Notes: generated from the sequence alone by a model not told the origin. Counted from the first letter of the stretch, positions 35,636 through 45,303 are shown. The stretch: 64,000 bases of DNA from Selaginella tamariscina (GCA_003024785.1 PUQB01000026.1:62001-126000); one strand, 5' to 3'. Numbers and translations are program-made.

Positions 35636-36133
35636 CTAATAACATAGTATATACAGTATCTTTTCCTTCCATTTGGAGGACAATAAGGGACACTTATATT
35701 TAAGACCCTTTATAGATATAGTCACTCCTCTCACTATACCTGTAGGCTTGACACTTCTCTGGTCTGCCATTTTTAAATTAAAAGGAGCAGGCTCAATGGG
35801 TCCTAAACCCATTTTCTTACAAGCATGTTCCTCAATAAAATTAACTCCTGAGCCTCCATCTATAAGGACTTCTTTTATCTTGTTTTTACCAATATATACA
35901 GTAATGCTGGGCACATACCCATCATAATCACCTTCTTTTTCATAATGTTTTTCTACTCGGTGAATTTCATTTCCTGTATATGCAGGTAAGGATTTTGGAA
36001 CAATGTTCAACATTTCCAAGATTTGATTTTTAATATATGGGGCAATATGTATTAATTGTCCCAACGTGATTGTAATTTCTTGGCTCAATGCACTTTGAGC
36101 CATTGATTCTGCCACATCCTGAATCCGTTTCAC
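35636..36133 (-). CDS. Aspartic protease of element E
   Basis: Retropepsin-like processing protease. VLIDGGSGVNFI (near 35850-35885) carries the D-G-G-S variant of the DTG/DSG active site, followed by KMGLGPIEPAPFNLKMADQ. The preceding 70 residues are a linker. The open frame spans 165 codons but probably continues upstream in frame from the gag tail, so the stated start is only the first Met. Confidence 0.7.
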   Translation of the reverse strand: MKRIQDVAESMAQSALSQEITITLGQLIHIAPYIKNQILEMLNIVPKSLPAYTGNEIHRVEKHYEKEGDYDGYVPSITVYIGKNKIKEVLIDGGSGVNFIEEHACKKMGLGPIEPAPFNLKMADQRSVKPTGIVRGVTISIKGLKYKCPLLSSKWKEKILYILCY

Positions 36134-36327
36134 AGGAATGCTCTGTTTTCTAGGGTTACTCTGTTTTACAGGAATATTCTTTTTCTCTTGAATATTCTTC
36201 CCTAAAATAGAATCAGTTATTTTTAGATCTTTAGGTATATCCGTCGGTTGGTTGTATCATCATCCGAGATATACTCAGGGAGATCTCGTTCTTGGAGATG
36301 AGTGTCCATCTCTCCATTGTTTGCGTA

Positions 36328-36868
36328 CTATCCCGCAATGGATACAGAATTTCCTTCTTCTGCTGGAAGGTATTCCTGTTTCTGACATATATTTCTTTTT
36401 GTACAGATTACTGCTCTCACGGCAGGATGGTTTTCTAGCTCATTCTCGTCCACATCAATGAACCGAGCTCCAAGCTCTCTCTTGGGAGCATTGTTTGAGG
36501 TGGAAGGCTGATTCTTAGGACAATTTGGAGAAATATGTCCTTTCTCTCCACATGTATAACAAGTAAGATTAATAGAATTCCTTCCTTGTACTTGTCTTTG
36601 TCTATAGTTATTTTGATCTCCATAACTTTCTTTTCTTGGATATCTTTCTGGTCCTCTGTAGGACGTCTCCTTCCTTCCCATATTAGGCTTATATGGTGGA
36701 GCATATCTAGTTTGATTCCCCTCATACAGCCTATCATCTCCTCCTGTATAAGGAACATTCCTTCTGTTATCAAAAGGATTCCTATTTCTTCCTTCTTCCC
36801 AACTCCCAGGCTGTTCCTCATAATAGAGCTTCCTTTCCGAGATGGGAATGTGGTAACAGGTGGTTGTC
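36328..36868 (-). pseudogene. E gag C-terminal extension with third zinc knuckle, frameshifted
   Basis: After the gag stop at 36869 the homologous reading continues in other frames into LYYEEQPGSWEEGRNRNPF and an Arg/Tyr-rich stretch. A zinc knuckle CYTCGEKGHISPNC follows near 36520-36560. The frame change near 36830-36870 may be a programmed slip or a lesion; the two successive shifts favour lesions. Confidence 0.55.
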
Positions 36869-38083
36869 TCACAGGAAACGGCCTGTTATACCAGCCTTCT
36901 TTCTTCCTTCTTTTCTCCTTTCTTTTTCCACACGTGCCACATTTTGATTAATAAAATACTTACAGTCTTTTGCCGAATGTCCTTCTTTATCACATATTTG
37001 ACATTTTGGCAACTGTAGTCTACACTCATCCTTAGTATGTCCAGGATTTTTACACTTGGCACACCATACTTTGGCATCTAATTCCTTATACACAGGATTA
37101 CCTTTCAAGGACTTAACTAGCTGTAATAACATTCTCTCATCAGCCTTATAATCCCGAACTTTGATAGGTTCATCCTCATCATCTGAACTATCCTCCTTTC
37201 TCCTTGAGGATTTTATCTTTCCTTCTGCTATGTTTTCTATTTGTCTCCTCTTCTTCTCATAATCTTTAAGATGCTTTACAAGATCTTTCCTGTCTACTTC
37301 CTCAATTGTCATTGCATAATGCCTATATGGCTTCTGCAATCCTTGCTTATACCATTGAAGCAAAGCTTCTTCCTTAACATATAGTGAGCATTTCTTTTCA
37401 TGCTTTTTAAAACGGTGTGTATATTCCTCTAGAGTTTCAGTTTTTCCTTGTAGGATATTTCTGAGCTTCTCTAAGTGCTCTTCAGGCAACTCTTCCTTTT
37501 TAAAGTATTCTTTAAAAGCTTCTGTAACTTTCTCATAATCTTCTCTCACATCTTTCTCCAACTCATAATACCAATCAGATGCATTTCCTTTTAATGTGTG
37601 AGGAAATATAAGCAACTTATCTGCATTGCTTACTTTATACAACTTTACAACTTCCTCAAACTGCAATAAATGTCTTTTAGGATTTTCCTTCTTTCCTGCG
37701 GAAAATATTGGGAACATCAATGTGCCTCCCAACATTCCGGGGAAAAGTGTCATATTAGACATACTCGGTGGGTTTTCTCTACCACCTTCCTCCTCACCAA
37801 GAGGGGAATTTCCAGGAGATACTCCTCCTGGTCTAATAGGAAATCCTGTTCTCCGAGGAGTTCCTTCCAACTCCTCTTCTCCTGCAGTTTGATAGTCACC
37901 GTATTGTATATCCTCCACACCTTTAGCAGCACTTTCTCCTATCTGATCAATGAGTTTTATAAGAGCTTCTTGCCTATTAGCAAGCTCTATTTGCTCAGCT
38001 CGGGCAGCCTCTCTCTCGGCCTGCCTATTATCTCTCTCTCTTGCTAGAGACGAGTTAGGATTATGTTGCCTCCAAGGCTCCAT
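36869..38083 (-). CDS. Gag protein of element E, intact 404 codons
   Basis: Structural capsid/nucleocapsid protein of an LTR retrotransposon, acting in cytoplasmic virus-like particles. Residues 15-55 are a charged Ala/Glu-rich helix. Residues 110-275 form the capsid-like Retrotrans_gag core (PHTLKGNASDWYYELEK, LEEYTHRFKKHEKKC). Residues 285-315 are basic then acidic (RRKEDSSDDEDE). Two CCHC zinc knuckles follow at 341-354 (CAKCKNPGHTKDEC) and 361-374 (CQICDKEGHSAKDC). It starts with Met-Glu-Pro-Trp about 130 bases from the 5' LTR. It is the only long intact retroelement ORF in the window, consistent with a young insertion. Confidence 0.85.
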   Translation of the reverse strand: MEPWRQHNPNSSLARERDNRQAEREAARAEQIELANRQEALIKLIDQIGESAAKGVEDIQYGDYQTAGEEELEGTPRRTGFPIRPGGVSPGNSPLGEEEGGRENPPSMSNMTLFPGMLGGTLMFPIFSAGKKENPKRHLLQFEEVVKLYKVSNADKLLIFPHTLKGNASDWYYELEKDVREDYEKVTEAFKEYFKKEELPEEHLEKLRNILQGKTETLEEYTHRFKKHEKKCSLYVKEEALLQWYKQGLQKPYRHYAMTIEEVDRKDLVKHLKDYEKKRRQIENIAEGKIKSSRRKEDSSDDEDEPIKVRDYKADERMLLQLVKSLKGNPVYKELDAKVWCAKCKNPGHTKDECRLQLPKCQICDKEGHSAKDCKYFINQNVARVEKERRKEGRKKAGITGRFL

Positions 38084-38197
38084 CCATCATCATATATATA
38101 CACACTTCTTTTTCACTTAAGCTCTACTTCTCTCAGAGCTATATCACTTCTCACTTAGGAATTCAACAAATTCCTCCACAACAATGGCGAAATCCCT

Positions 38198-38209
38198 CCG
38201 TGGTCGCCA
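38198..38209 (-). other. Primer-binding site of E
   Basis: The element strand reads TGGCGACCACGG two bases after the 5' LTR. The same motif follows the C-family LTR. Confidence 0.7.
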
Positions 38210-38211
38210 TG

Positions 38212-38761
38212 TGTTAACATACAAAACTTTCCTGTGTGCAGAAAACACTGTTCACAGCGCAGGAAAAGCTTTGCAAGTTAAAGTGTAGGGATTTCGTCCA
38301 ATAGAGAGCTCTATATATACTTATCTCGTCTCTAAGGTCAAGGATAGGATTTTGCTTTGGCCATTGCCATGTATAAGCATTCACAATACACCATAAATAT
38401 GCACTTGCATTACTATATGAATACAAAGAGATAGCAAGTGTGGAGACTTACTTCTCTCCCAAAGATACTCTCTCTCTCATGCATTGCTCTCCATAGCCTT
38501 CATAGCCTTCATAGTCTCTCTCCTTCTTGCCCTTCCTTGCCCTAACCGAATCCTGTCCTCCTCCAACCGTCATAACTGTCTGCTTCCTGCAACCGTAGGA
38601 TCCTTCCTCCTAGGATTCCTATGCTAGGATTTTTCCTACTACTGTAGGATTTTTCCTGTACACAGGATATTTCCTACTACTACTTTCCTACAAGTTATTC
38701 CTCCACCGTAGGAAAGTCCTATGTATGCAGTTCCTACATGCTATATTTTTGGCCTCTAACA
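38212..38761 (-). repeat. 5' LTR of E
   Basis: 550 bp; pairs with 34029-34587. An ATATATA box near 38313-38320 could serve as TATA element on the element strand. Confidence 0.9.
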
Positions 38762-38766
38762 GTGAC

Positions 38767-40067
38767 AATGTATAAATCGGTCCGAATGGTGGAGTCTTTT
38801 CTTCCACAAAATCGATAAGATAGTCATAGGACTTGTGAATAAGAAGAACTGCAGCCTTGTGCTTATCAAAACGTCATGAAAGGAGTGATACTTGAATGGC
38901 ATGAAAGAAGTAGGAGAAGGAGAAGAAGAGTGAAAATAGAAGAGTTAGATACATGAGAGAGAAAAGAGGACATAGAGTTACTTGAAAAGCAAAGAGATGA
39001 GAAAGAGCATGATAAGTGGCAAGTTCATGCATAGTAGTGGTACGAACTCGGAGAGGAGAAGGAGGGATCTGTGAATGAAAAAGAGGAAGGATCTTGAGGG
39101 ATGGAACAAAAGTAAAGTAAAAAGAGGCAGGATTGGGGAAAGCTTGTGTGGATGTTGACAAGTGTACAGAATTGGAAGAATCCTGTACAGAAGTCTGTGA
39201 ATGCACAGGAATGAAGCAAGCCTAAGAATGTGCTGACGAACTGCAAGTAGGTGGATCCTGTTGAGGAGGAACCTTCAACACTGATACAGGATTGGAAAAA
39301 CCATGTACAGGAATCCGCAACCTTACAGGAGTGGAGAGAGCCTACAAATGTGCTGAGGAATTGACATGAGGTGAATCCTGTCGAGGAGGAATCTTCAACT
39401 CTAATATAGGAACAGGCACGGTCAATCCTGTAGCTTGTACTGCCTCAGACACTAAGATCATATCCTGCACGCAGGAAGGTATAGGATTGATTACTGCCTC
39501 AGACACTAAGGTCATATCCTACATGTAGGAAGGTACAGATTGATCCTGGCTGTCGGAGAGGAAAACGTGAGCGTCTTAGACCTCCAGTTGATTTGAAGAT
39601 TTGCAACCATGAACCATGGCATGCCCAAAATGATGGGAGTCGTTTGAGTCTTGATCAAGTTGAAGGAAATTGAACAGTTGAATGCGCCATGAATGCAAGA
39701 GAGAGTGTGGTAGCATGGGTAACTGCGCCAGAAGCAATCAGACAACCATTTGCAACCTCTACAGGAACTGCACGCTTCAACTTCACCACCGGAATGCCAT
39801 GCTGAGTTGCAAAAATGTCATCCATGAAGCATGCATTTGCACTAGTGTCTAATAGGGCAAACTCTTTGAGCTCTTGATCATTGAGGCGAATGTGTACAGG
39901 AAACTTGAGTAATGGGATGGTATGAGTAGCACCAATGGAGCCTGCATCTACGTCCAACTTCACAGCCCCTAGACAAAGTGGACATTGAACTTTAGCTTCA
40001 ACTTTATGCGTCTTGAACTTCTTGGCTTTAGCAGGACATTCTGCCACCTTGTGTCCTGCTTCCACCA
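38767..40067 (-). pseudogene. Chromovirus D protease and protease-RT linker, degenerate
   Basis: Minus strand: GHKVAECPAKAKK (second half of the gag zinc knuckle, 40020-40060); ELKEFALLDTSANACFMDD with active-site DTSA in place of DSGA (about 39810-39860); VPVEVANG; then PIILGMPWFMVANLQINW (about 39580-39640), the usual end of a gypsy protease. The part at 38870-39250 is a hydrophobic, low-complexity stretch without a recognised domain. Frames are interrupted. Confidence 0.75.
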
Positions 40068-40758
40068 TGGTCATTGGGACTCCGCAGGCCAGATGTGGTG
40101 CTTCTTAGGAAGCCTCGGTGGTCGCCAGGATGCTATGGATAGCGTCCAACTTCAAGGGTCTGAACCGGCAAGCCGGTCTTACCTTGGAAGTACTGGAAGG
40201 TGCTGGATGGCCTCTACCCGGACGCTGCGAGGGTCCGTGTACAGGGTGGAGGAGTTCTACTAGGGTCTTGCTGTGGTGGTTGGCAAAGTGTGTTGTTCAT
40301 CCTAGGAGCAGGACAAGCGGGGAATCACCGATACAAAGGTGAATAGAAGGAGTATGCATCTATATATTTATAATGCCTACCTGAGTACAAACTATCTCCG
40401 ATAGGGGAGCAAGATACAAGACGCAGACTTGACTCCAAAAAGACCTTGACCCACTACCAGCCTTCCTGCTTATATAGTGGGTCACCTAGCGCTAGACACT
40501 AGGTATAGGTGGCGCTTTCTTACTAGTTTGCCGCCTTGTGACAGAGTCCTGTCTGTCTCATTTATGCGCTTCCCTCACGTGTGCTATCCTGCGTACCTTG
40601 GGTAGTGGGTTCGAACGATCGAATCTACGGCCGATTACACCACCGCTTGACATCTATCCCATTAGTCCATACCTGTGGTACCTTCCTTATTCAGTGCTTC
40701 GTCTCGTTGCTCGTCCATGCCGACTAGCAATTTGACGGTGTCAAACCATTGTCAACCA
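40068..40758 (-). mobile_element. Solo LTR of family C inside the D gag zinc knuckle
   Basis: A 691-bp family C LTR in reverse orientation (TGGTCATTGGGACTCC ... TTGTCAACCA). It splits the D gag so that CLYCG lies on one side (40760 on) and GHKVAEC on the other. CACCA at 40063-40067 recurs at 40757-40761, overlapping the LTR edge, a candidate target duplication. It includes a CTTATATAGTGGGT TATA-type box at 40470-40484. Confidence 0.8.
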
Positions 40759-41640
40759 CCACAATACAAGCATAAGTTCTCACCACAACAACGTTGCTTC
40801 TCAGTAGCTGAAAGTGAGCCACACTTGTATGTGTCAACCTTCATAGGAACTACTCCAAAAGGTGTCGTAGGAACATGTGCTACAACTACAAGATTGGCTT
40901 GCAGGAACTACTGACGGGATTTTCCTAACAATGCTCGAACAAACGGTTGTTGCAACAAACGGCATGTTGCATGATCTCTGCTAAAGTTTGGGCATTTGGT
41001 AACATAAGGAGAAGGTCCTTCACATCATCCCTCAACCCAAGACAAAAGTGTTTAATCAATGCAGTCTCGTCCCATGGAATGTTCGTGCAAAGTTGCTGAA
41101 ATTCAGATGCATAGACGAAAGTTAGTTGGAATCCTTGTATGAGCTTCCTTAATTTTGTGTATGCAAAACGGTACTTATCGGGAACTCCAAAGCAAGCTTC
41201 AAAGGAAGCCACAAATCCTTCAAAGTCGTTCATCAACAGGTCGTCACGCTCCAGCAAAGGGGCAACCAAGCCCGTGGGGATCCAACTAGTAAGGATGTCA
41301 AAAGGTCAACCTTTTGTGCATCAGTTGAGTAGCAGTGTGGTTGCATGTGGATCAAAAGCCTGATCTGATTCAGGAAACCTTAAAAATTGGCGCAATTGCC
41401 ACTGAACTTCTCTGGCATGCTGATCTTTGGTTCTGAAGAAGAGTTTGATTGAGGAGGAAACCACGGATGCTTGAAAGAGAGCCTGCGCAGCAGCCTTGGA
41501 GGATGCATTAGCAGCTGCATTTTGCATTGGTGGAACCTTGCAGATCTGTGACCACTTGAAGTAACATTTGGTGCTCGCGTTGGAATTGCTAAAAATCTGT
41601 CATGACCCGTGAAAAAAAGAAGAAGAAAAAGCAAGGGAGA
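40759..41640 (-). pseudogene. Chromovirus D gag, degenerate
   Basis: Minus strand: ASSKAAAQALFQ...NSSSEPKISMPEKFSG near the start; MNDFEGFVASFEACFG, YTKLRKLIQG, YASEFQQLCTNIPWDETALIKHFCLGL and KDLLLMLP (40925-41269), a standard Retrotrans_gag capsid core; then CGSLSATEKQ and CLYCG of the zinc knuckle. Two frames are used, so it is not translatable as it stands. Confidence 0.8.
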
Positions 41641-41700
41641 AAAGCTAAAGAAAAAAAGTAACTGGAAATCGGGGAGCTATGAAAGCAGTTATTATCAAAT

Positions 41701-42077
41701 TGTCAAGTCACGATCTAAGAACAAGGAAGCTTGACTCAGGAGCAAGACAAAGATTAGAGCAAGACAGGAACTAAGAATCAAGCCACGATCTAAGAGCAAG
41801 GAGGCTTGACTTAGGAACAAGACAAGGACTAGGAACAAACAAGAACAGGACAGGAACTAGGAATAAGACAAGGAAAGAACAAAAAGCAAGGAGATACAAG
41901 AACAAGACAAGATTGATCATAAAATGACTGGTGTTGATAGTAACTGATTGTACAATAATTAGGTCGGAACTTTTATGCTCACAAATCCAAGAGCTAATCT
42001 GGTCATAAGCCTAATCTAGTCATGAGTTCAAAATGGTGACCCTTTTTTGTAGGTATATCCTGTATCATGTATCTTGT
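41701..42077 (-). mobile_element. 5' LTR of chromovirus D, first fragment
   Basis: Begins TGTCAAGTCACG and follows the LTR at 30631, until it is cut by element C2. The last five bases CTTGT (42073-42077) are duplicated at 61117-61121, after which the LTR resumes. Confidence 0.85.
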
Positions 42078-42759
42078 TGGTTGACAGTGGCTCGTCATCG
42101 CAGCCATCGACAGATCGCCCACCGGCGTGGACGAGCTGCTGGACGACACACCAAATAGGGAGGTACTTCAGGTACGGACTGATGGCGACCGGTGTCAAGC
42201 GGTGATGTAAGTGGGCGAAGATCCGATCGTTCGGACCAACTACCCAAGTACGAAGACAACACGTGTGGGGAGGTGCATAAATGTGACAGGCAGGACTTTA
42301 TCACCAGGCGGCAGACCAGTGAGAGAGCACCACCTGTAGCTAGGGCCTAGTGGTAGGTACCCACTATATAAGCCGGAAGGCTGGTAGTGGGTTGGGGCCT
42401 TTTTGGAGTCAAGTCTGCGTCTTATAGATTACTCCACTGTCGGAGATAGTTGTACTCAGGCAGGCAATATATATATATACCCATTTCCTTCTATTTCTCC
42501 CCACCAGCAGGCGTTTCCCTGCTTGCCGACTCCTAGGTCCCACAATCCTCTTTGCCCATCATCTCAGTAGAACTCCCCTCTCACTTGTACACGGACCCTC
42601 GCGGCGTCCGGGTAGAGGCCAACCGATACTTCCCATTACTCCTGAGGTAAGGCCAGCATACTGGCAAATCCCCGGAGTTGGACGCTCTCGACAGCGTCCT
42701 GGCAACCATTGCAGCTTCTTGAGAAGCACCACATCTGGCATGCGGAGTCCCGACGACTA
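42078..42759 (+). repeat. 5' LTR of C2
   Basis: Starts TGGTTGACAGTGG. CCCACTATATAAGCCGG at 42358-42374 is a clear TATA box. Ends GTCCCGACGACTA. Confidence 0.85.
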
Positions 42760-42763
42760 TTTG

Positions 42764-42779
42764 TGGCGACCACGGAGGG
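42764..42779 (+). other. Primer-binding site of C2
   Basis: TGGCGACCACGGAGGG four bases after the LTR, the same motif as next to the LTR of element E. Confidence 0.65.
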
Positions 42780-42795
42780 AAGATAGTACACATAG

Positions 42796-43325
42796 ATGGA
42801 GTTCACTGTAGCAAGTAGAGTGGCGGCCCGACGAAGAGCCGGGATTAACTCATTTGAGCAAATAGAGATTGATGAGCAACAACTGACTAGGAGAATGCGA
42901 CGGGCCGATCGAGGGAGATTGATGAACGGCGGCGAGGCACCTTGGTTGCTGCAATCGGCCCCTGCCTCACTTAACCAAAGGAACGACGGTAATGCCGCAT
43001 GGCCGAATCTCCAAGTAGTGGTAAACTCGGCACATCAGCGACAGAGGCGGTCGCACGCCACTGACGACGAAGAAGGATATGAAGGAACTGCAGCATGTCC
43101 GGACAACAATCCAGGCACAGCAGCATGCGGGCATGATCAGCACCCGGACGGGCGACTTTGCCCAACAGTAACCTACGAAGCAGAGTGGGACGGATGGCGA
43201 GACGACAAAAGCCCTCTGCCTCTCGACGTAGGTGAAAGTGATGGCCACAAAGAGCTCCCTACCAACAAGCAGAACCAGTGTTTGACGAGTACCCCGAAGG
43301 AGGAAACTTCGCCTAGGACAACCCC
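42796..43325 (+). pseudogene. C2 gag, N-terminal fragment
   Basis: Opens with ATGGAGTTCACTGTA (as in C1). It encodes an Arg- and Asp/Gly-rich segment including TRRMRRADRGRL, NSAHQRQRRSHATDDEEGYEG and VTYEAEWDGW. The frame runs on without stop into the tRNA-Pro gene, so the last part of the nominal 280-codon ORF is chimeric. No capsid core is left. Confidence 0.6.
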
Positions 43326-43342
43326 AAGAGCACTCAAAGAGT

Positions 43343-43414
43343 GGGGCATTTCGAGAATCGAACTTGAGACCTCTCGCACCCAAAACGAGAATCATACCAC
43401 TAGACCAAATGCCC
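43343..43414 (-). tRNA. tRNA-Pro (TGG), copy 1, slightly degenerate
   Basis: 72 bases. Acceptor GGGCATT/AATGCCC pairs fully; the loop TTTGGGT has anticodon TGG. The anticodon stem has one G-U pair and the T stem one mismatch. 5' TGGTCTAGTGGTATGATTC is the usual plant nuclear D arm. Confidence 0.8.
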
Positions 43415-43423
43415 TCCTCCCCT

Positions 43424-43498
43424 CTTTTTGTGGAGGAGGGGAGGAGGGCATTTGGTCTACCACCACTAGACCAAATGCCCTCCTCCCCTCCTCCACAA
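43424..43498. repeat. Perfect inverted repeat made from the tRNA-Pro 5' end
   Basis: Two arms of about 33 bases (TTTGTGGAGGAGGGGAGGAG plus GGCATTTGGTCTA and its complement) around a spacer of about seven bases. It copies the tRNA-Pro 5' end and its flank in opposite orientation. Confidence 0.85.
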
Positions 43499-43507
43499 AT
43501 GACCCGA

Positions 43508-43545
43508 ACTTCAGTCTGATGCTCTCCCATCTGAGCTATCCCCAC
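43508..43545 (-). pseudogene. tRNA-Phe (GAA) 5' half
   Basis: The minus strand reads GTGGGGATAGCTCAGATGGG, AGAGCATCAGACTGAAG, then diverges just after the anticodon GAA. It is a truncated tRNA-Phe. Confidence 0.7.
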
Positions 43546-43696
43546 TCCCCATCTGCCTTGCCTCTCCATGTTGCCCTCACCACTCCCCATCTGCCTTGCC
43601 TCTCCATGTTAAGCAATGGGTTTGAAGATCCAATGTAATCAATGTATTGTCTGATGTTTGCAATATTTTGATGACGCTAGTTGTGGAGCATGAGGG

Positions 43697-43768
43697 TGTT
43701 GATGCCGAGGATCAAACCCGGGTCGTCCGCGTGACAGGCGGAAATACTCACCATTATACTACATCAAC
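43697..43768 (-). tRNA. tRNA-Asp (GTC)
   Basis: 72 bases. Acceptor GTTGATG/CATCAAC pairs 7 of 7; anticodon stem TCCGC/GCGGA pairs 5 of 5 around CTGTCAC (anticodon GTC). The T stem pairs with one G-U, but the T loop reads TTTGATC instead of TTCGATC. Only one copy in the array. Confidence 0.85.
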
Positions 43769-44141
43769 GAGACGCGACGTTGATCTCGGGTTAGCACCGG
43801 CAGCACGTGTGAAAGGCCATGCCCCGCTTGTCCGTTTTCACTCCGCACACGTTTGAGAGCTACTTCATGTTTGTGTTGGAATATTGAATAATACTCCCTT
43901 TGGCTGAACATAACTACCACACAATCCAGCTGGTTTGGGATTTGAGCCCAAAACATAGCCCTAAGCCTTGAGCTCGAGTGCCATGAACCCCAAACGAGCA
44001 TCCTAGAACCCTAGGCTGGTGCATGCGAGCACAAAATATAACCCTATTCCATGTTGTATCGGAGTACTCGTTCCGGTTTAACATAATCCAACTGGTTTGG
44101 GTTTGAAATCACCCCAAAACATAACCCTAACACCCCCGCAT

Positions 44142-44213
44142 TGCATCAACTGGGAGTCGAACCCAGGTCTATTGCTTGGAAGGCAATTATCCTCACCGTT
44201 GGACTATTGACGC
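44142..44213 (-). tRNA. tRNA-Gly (TCC), copy 1
   Basis: 72 bases. Acceptor GCGTCAA/TTGATGC with one G-U; anticodon loop CTTCCAA (anticodon TCC) with a perfect stem; T arm CTGGG-TTCGACT-CCCAG perfect. Looks functional. Confidence 0.9.
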
Positions 44214-44315
44214 ACAGAAGGCAAGCAAAAGCCTAGTGCTGCCTTGCTCCAGGGTTTACGCCCTAATCCCTCAAGGTGGGCAGGTTCAGTCGATCGGCAG
44301 GGCGTTTAGCGGCAC

Positions 44316-44388
44316 TTCGTTGTAGTCTAGGTGGTTAGGATACATGGCTCTCACCCATGAGACCTGAGTTTAAGTCTCAGCAACAGAA
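44316..44388 (+). tRNA. tRNA-Glu (CTC), copy 1, acceptor weakened
   Basis: 73 bases. Anticodon arm CATGG-CTCTCAC-CCATG and T arm CTGAG/CTCAG pair fully. The acceptor TTCGTTG/CAACAGA has a C-A mismatch and a U-G pair; the T loop lacks the usual C (TTTAAGT). Confidence 0.75.
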
Positions 44389-44396
44389 GGAGTGTG

Positions 44397-44467
44397 GGGG
44401 ATGTAACTCACATGGTAGAGCGCCCGCTTTGCATGCGGGAGGCAATGGATCGACACCCAACATCCCA
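44397..44467 (+). pseudogene. tRNA-Ala (TGC), copy 1, damaged T arm
   Basis: GGGGATGTAACTCACATGG with anticodon arm CCCGC-TTTGCAT-GCGGG is intact. The T arm is one base short and unpaired, and the G3-U70 identity pair is replaced by G-C. Confidence 0.75.
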
Positions 44468-44469
44468 CT

Positions 44470-45000
44470 CGTTATTTTGGCTCGAGACCTCATGAGGGGT
44501 TTAGGGTTTGTGGTCTAGTTACATTCAAGACGATTTTGGGGTTTATGGCTTAGGGTTTAGGTTCTTTTGTGGTTTAGGGTTTAGGGACCCCAAGACAGGT
44601 TTGGGGTTTAGGGTGCGCTCGCTCACCTTGTCGGAATGGGCGATTGGGTGTAGGGTTTAGGGTTTGTGATGTAGGGCCATTCAAGACACTCGTTTTTTTG
44701 GCTCGAGACCTCATGAGGGTATAGGGTTTGCTATATTCAAGATGGGTTTGGGGTTTGTGCCTTAGGGTTTAGGTTTTTTTGTGGTTTAGGGTTTAGGGAC
44801 CCCAACACAGGTTTGGGGTTTAGGGTGCGCTCGGCTGCCTTGTTGAAATGGGCGGTTAGGTGTAGATTTAGGGTTTGTGATGCAAGACGGGTTTAGGGGT
44901 TGTGGTGCAATTGTTTTGGTTGGGGATCCCAAGACATGTTTAAGGTTTAGTGTGGAGGGCCATTGGTTGCTTTGTTGAAATCGGACCGCCGTTGCGTCCA
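44470..45000. repeat. GGGTTTA-rich, telomere-like spacer 1
   Basis: Many imperfect copies of TTTAGGG/GGGTTTA mixed with GTTTGTGG words (for example GGTTTAGGGTTTAGGGACCC near 44570-44590). The same spacer, about 1.4 kb away, is at 45865-46290. There is no long perfect telomeric run. Confidence 0.7.
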
Positions 45001-45117
45001 CCGGTCAAACAACACAAGTTTTAGGCTGAGGGCCTACTAACCTTGGGTCGAGGGTCATTGCGGCTTTTCAAGGGCCTACTAACCTTGGGTCGAGGGGTCA
45101 TTGCGGCATTGAAAAGG

Positions 45118-45169
45118 CCGAGCATGCTTCTTGCATGCAAAGAAAGGGCGCTACCATCTCATCTACATC
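45118..45169 (-). pseudogene. tRNA-Ala (TGC)-like 5' half, copy 1
   Basis: The minus strand reads GATGTAGATGAGATGGTAGC, then TTTGCATGCAAGA, resembling the D and anticodon arms of tRNA-Ala with deletions. It ends after the anticodon arm. A second copy lies at 46333-46383. Confidence 0.4.
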
Positions 45170-45231
45170 ACCAAGTCAACTTGGTTAGATCCGCCGGCGT
45201 GGAAATGGAGAGCCAAGAGCACTCAAAGAGT

Positions 45232-45303
45232 GGGGCATTTCGTGAATCGAACTCGAGACCTCTCGCATCCAAAGTGAGAATCATACCACTAGACCAAATG
45301 CCC
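45232..45303 (-). tRNA. tRNA-Pro (TGG), copy 2, degenerate
   Basis: 72 bases with full acceptor pairing and anticodon TGG, but one mismatch in the anticodon stem (A-C) and one in the T stem (A-A). Possibly a pseudogene. Confidence 0.65.

Larger units (their letters stand above)
34029..38761 (-). mobile_element. Non-autonomous LTR retrotransposon E (gag-protease only)
   Basis: A complete element with perfect GTGAC target duplications (34024-34028 and 38762-38766). Two very similar LTRs flank it, 34029-34587 (3' LTR) and 38212-38761 (5' LTR), both starting TGTTAACATAC and ending GGCCTCTAACA on the plus strand. The internal region has gag, a protease and only the very beginning of a reverse transcriptase, then a minisatellite. 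It therefore lacks RT, RNase H and integrase and must have been moved by another element. It sits inside chromovirus D. Confidence 0.9.

Noticed and set aside
38874..39246. Hydrophobic minus ORFs resembling a membrane or envelope protein
   Set aside because: They are Phe/Ser/Leu-rich low-complexity translations between the protease and RT of D, where chromoviruses have no envelope gene, and two frames look alike in quality.
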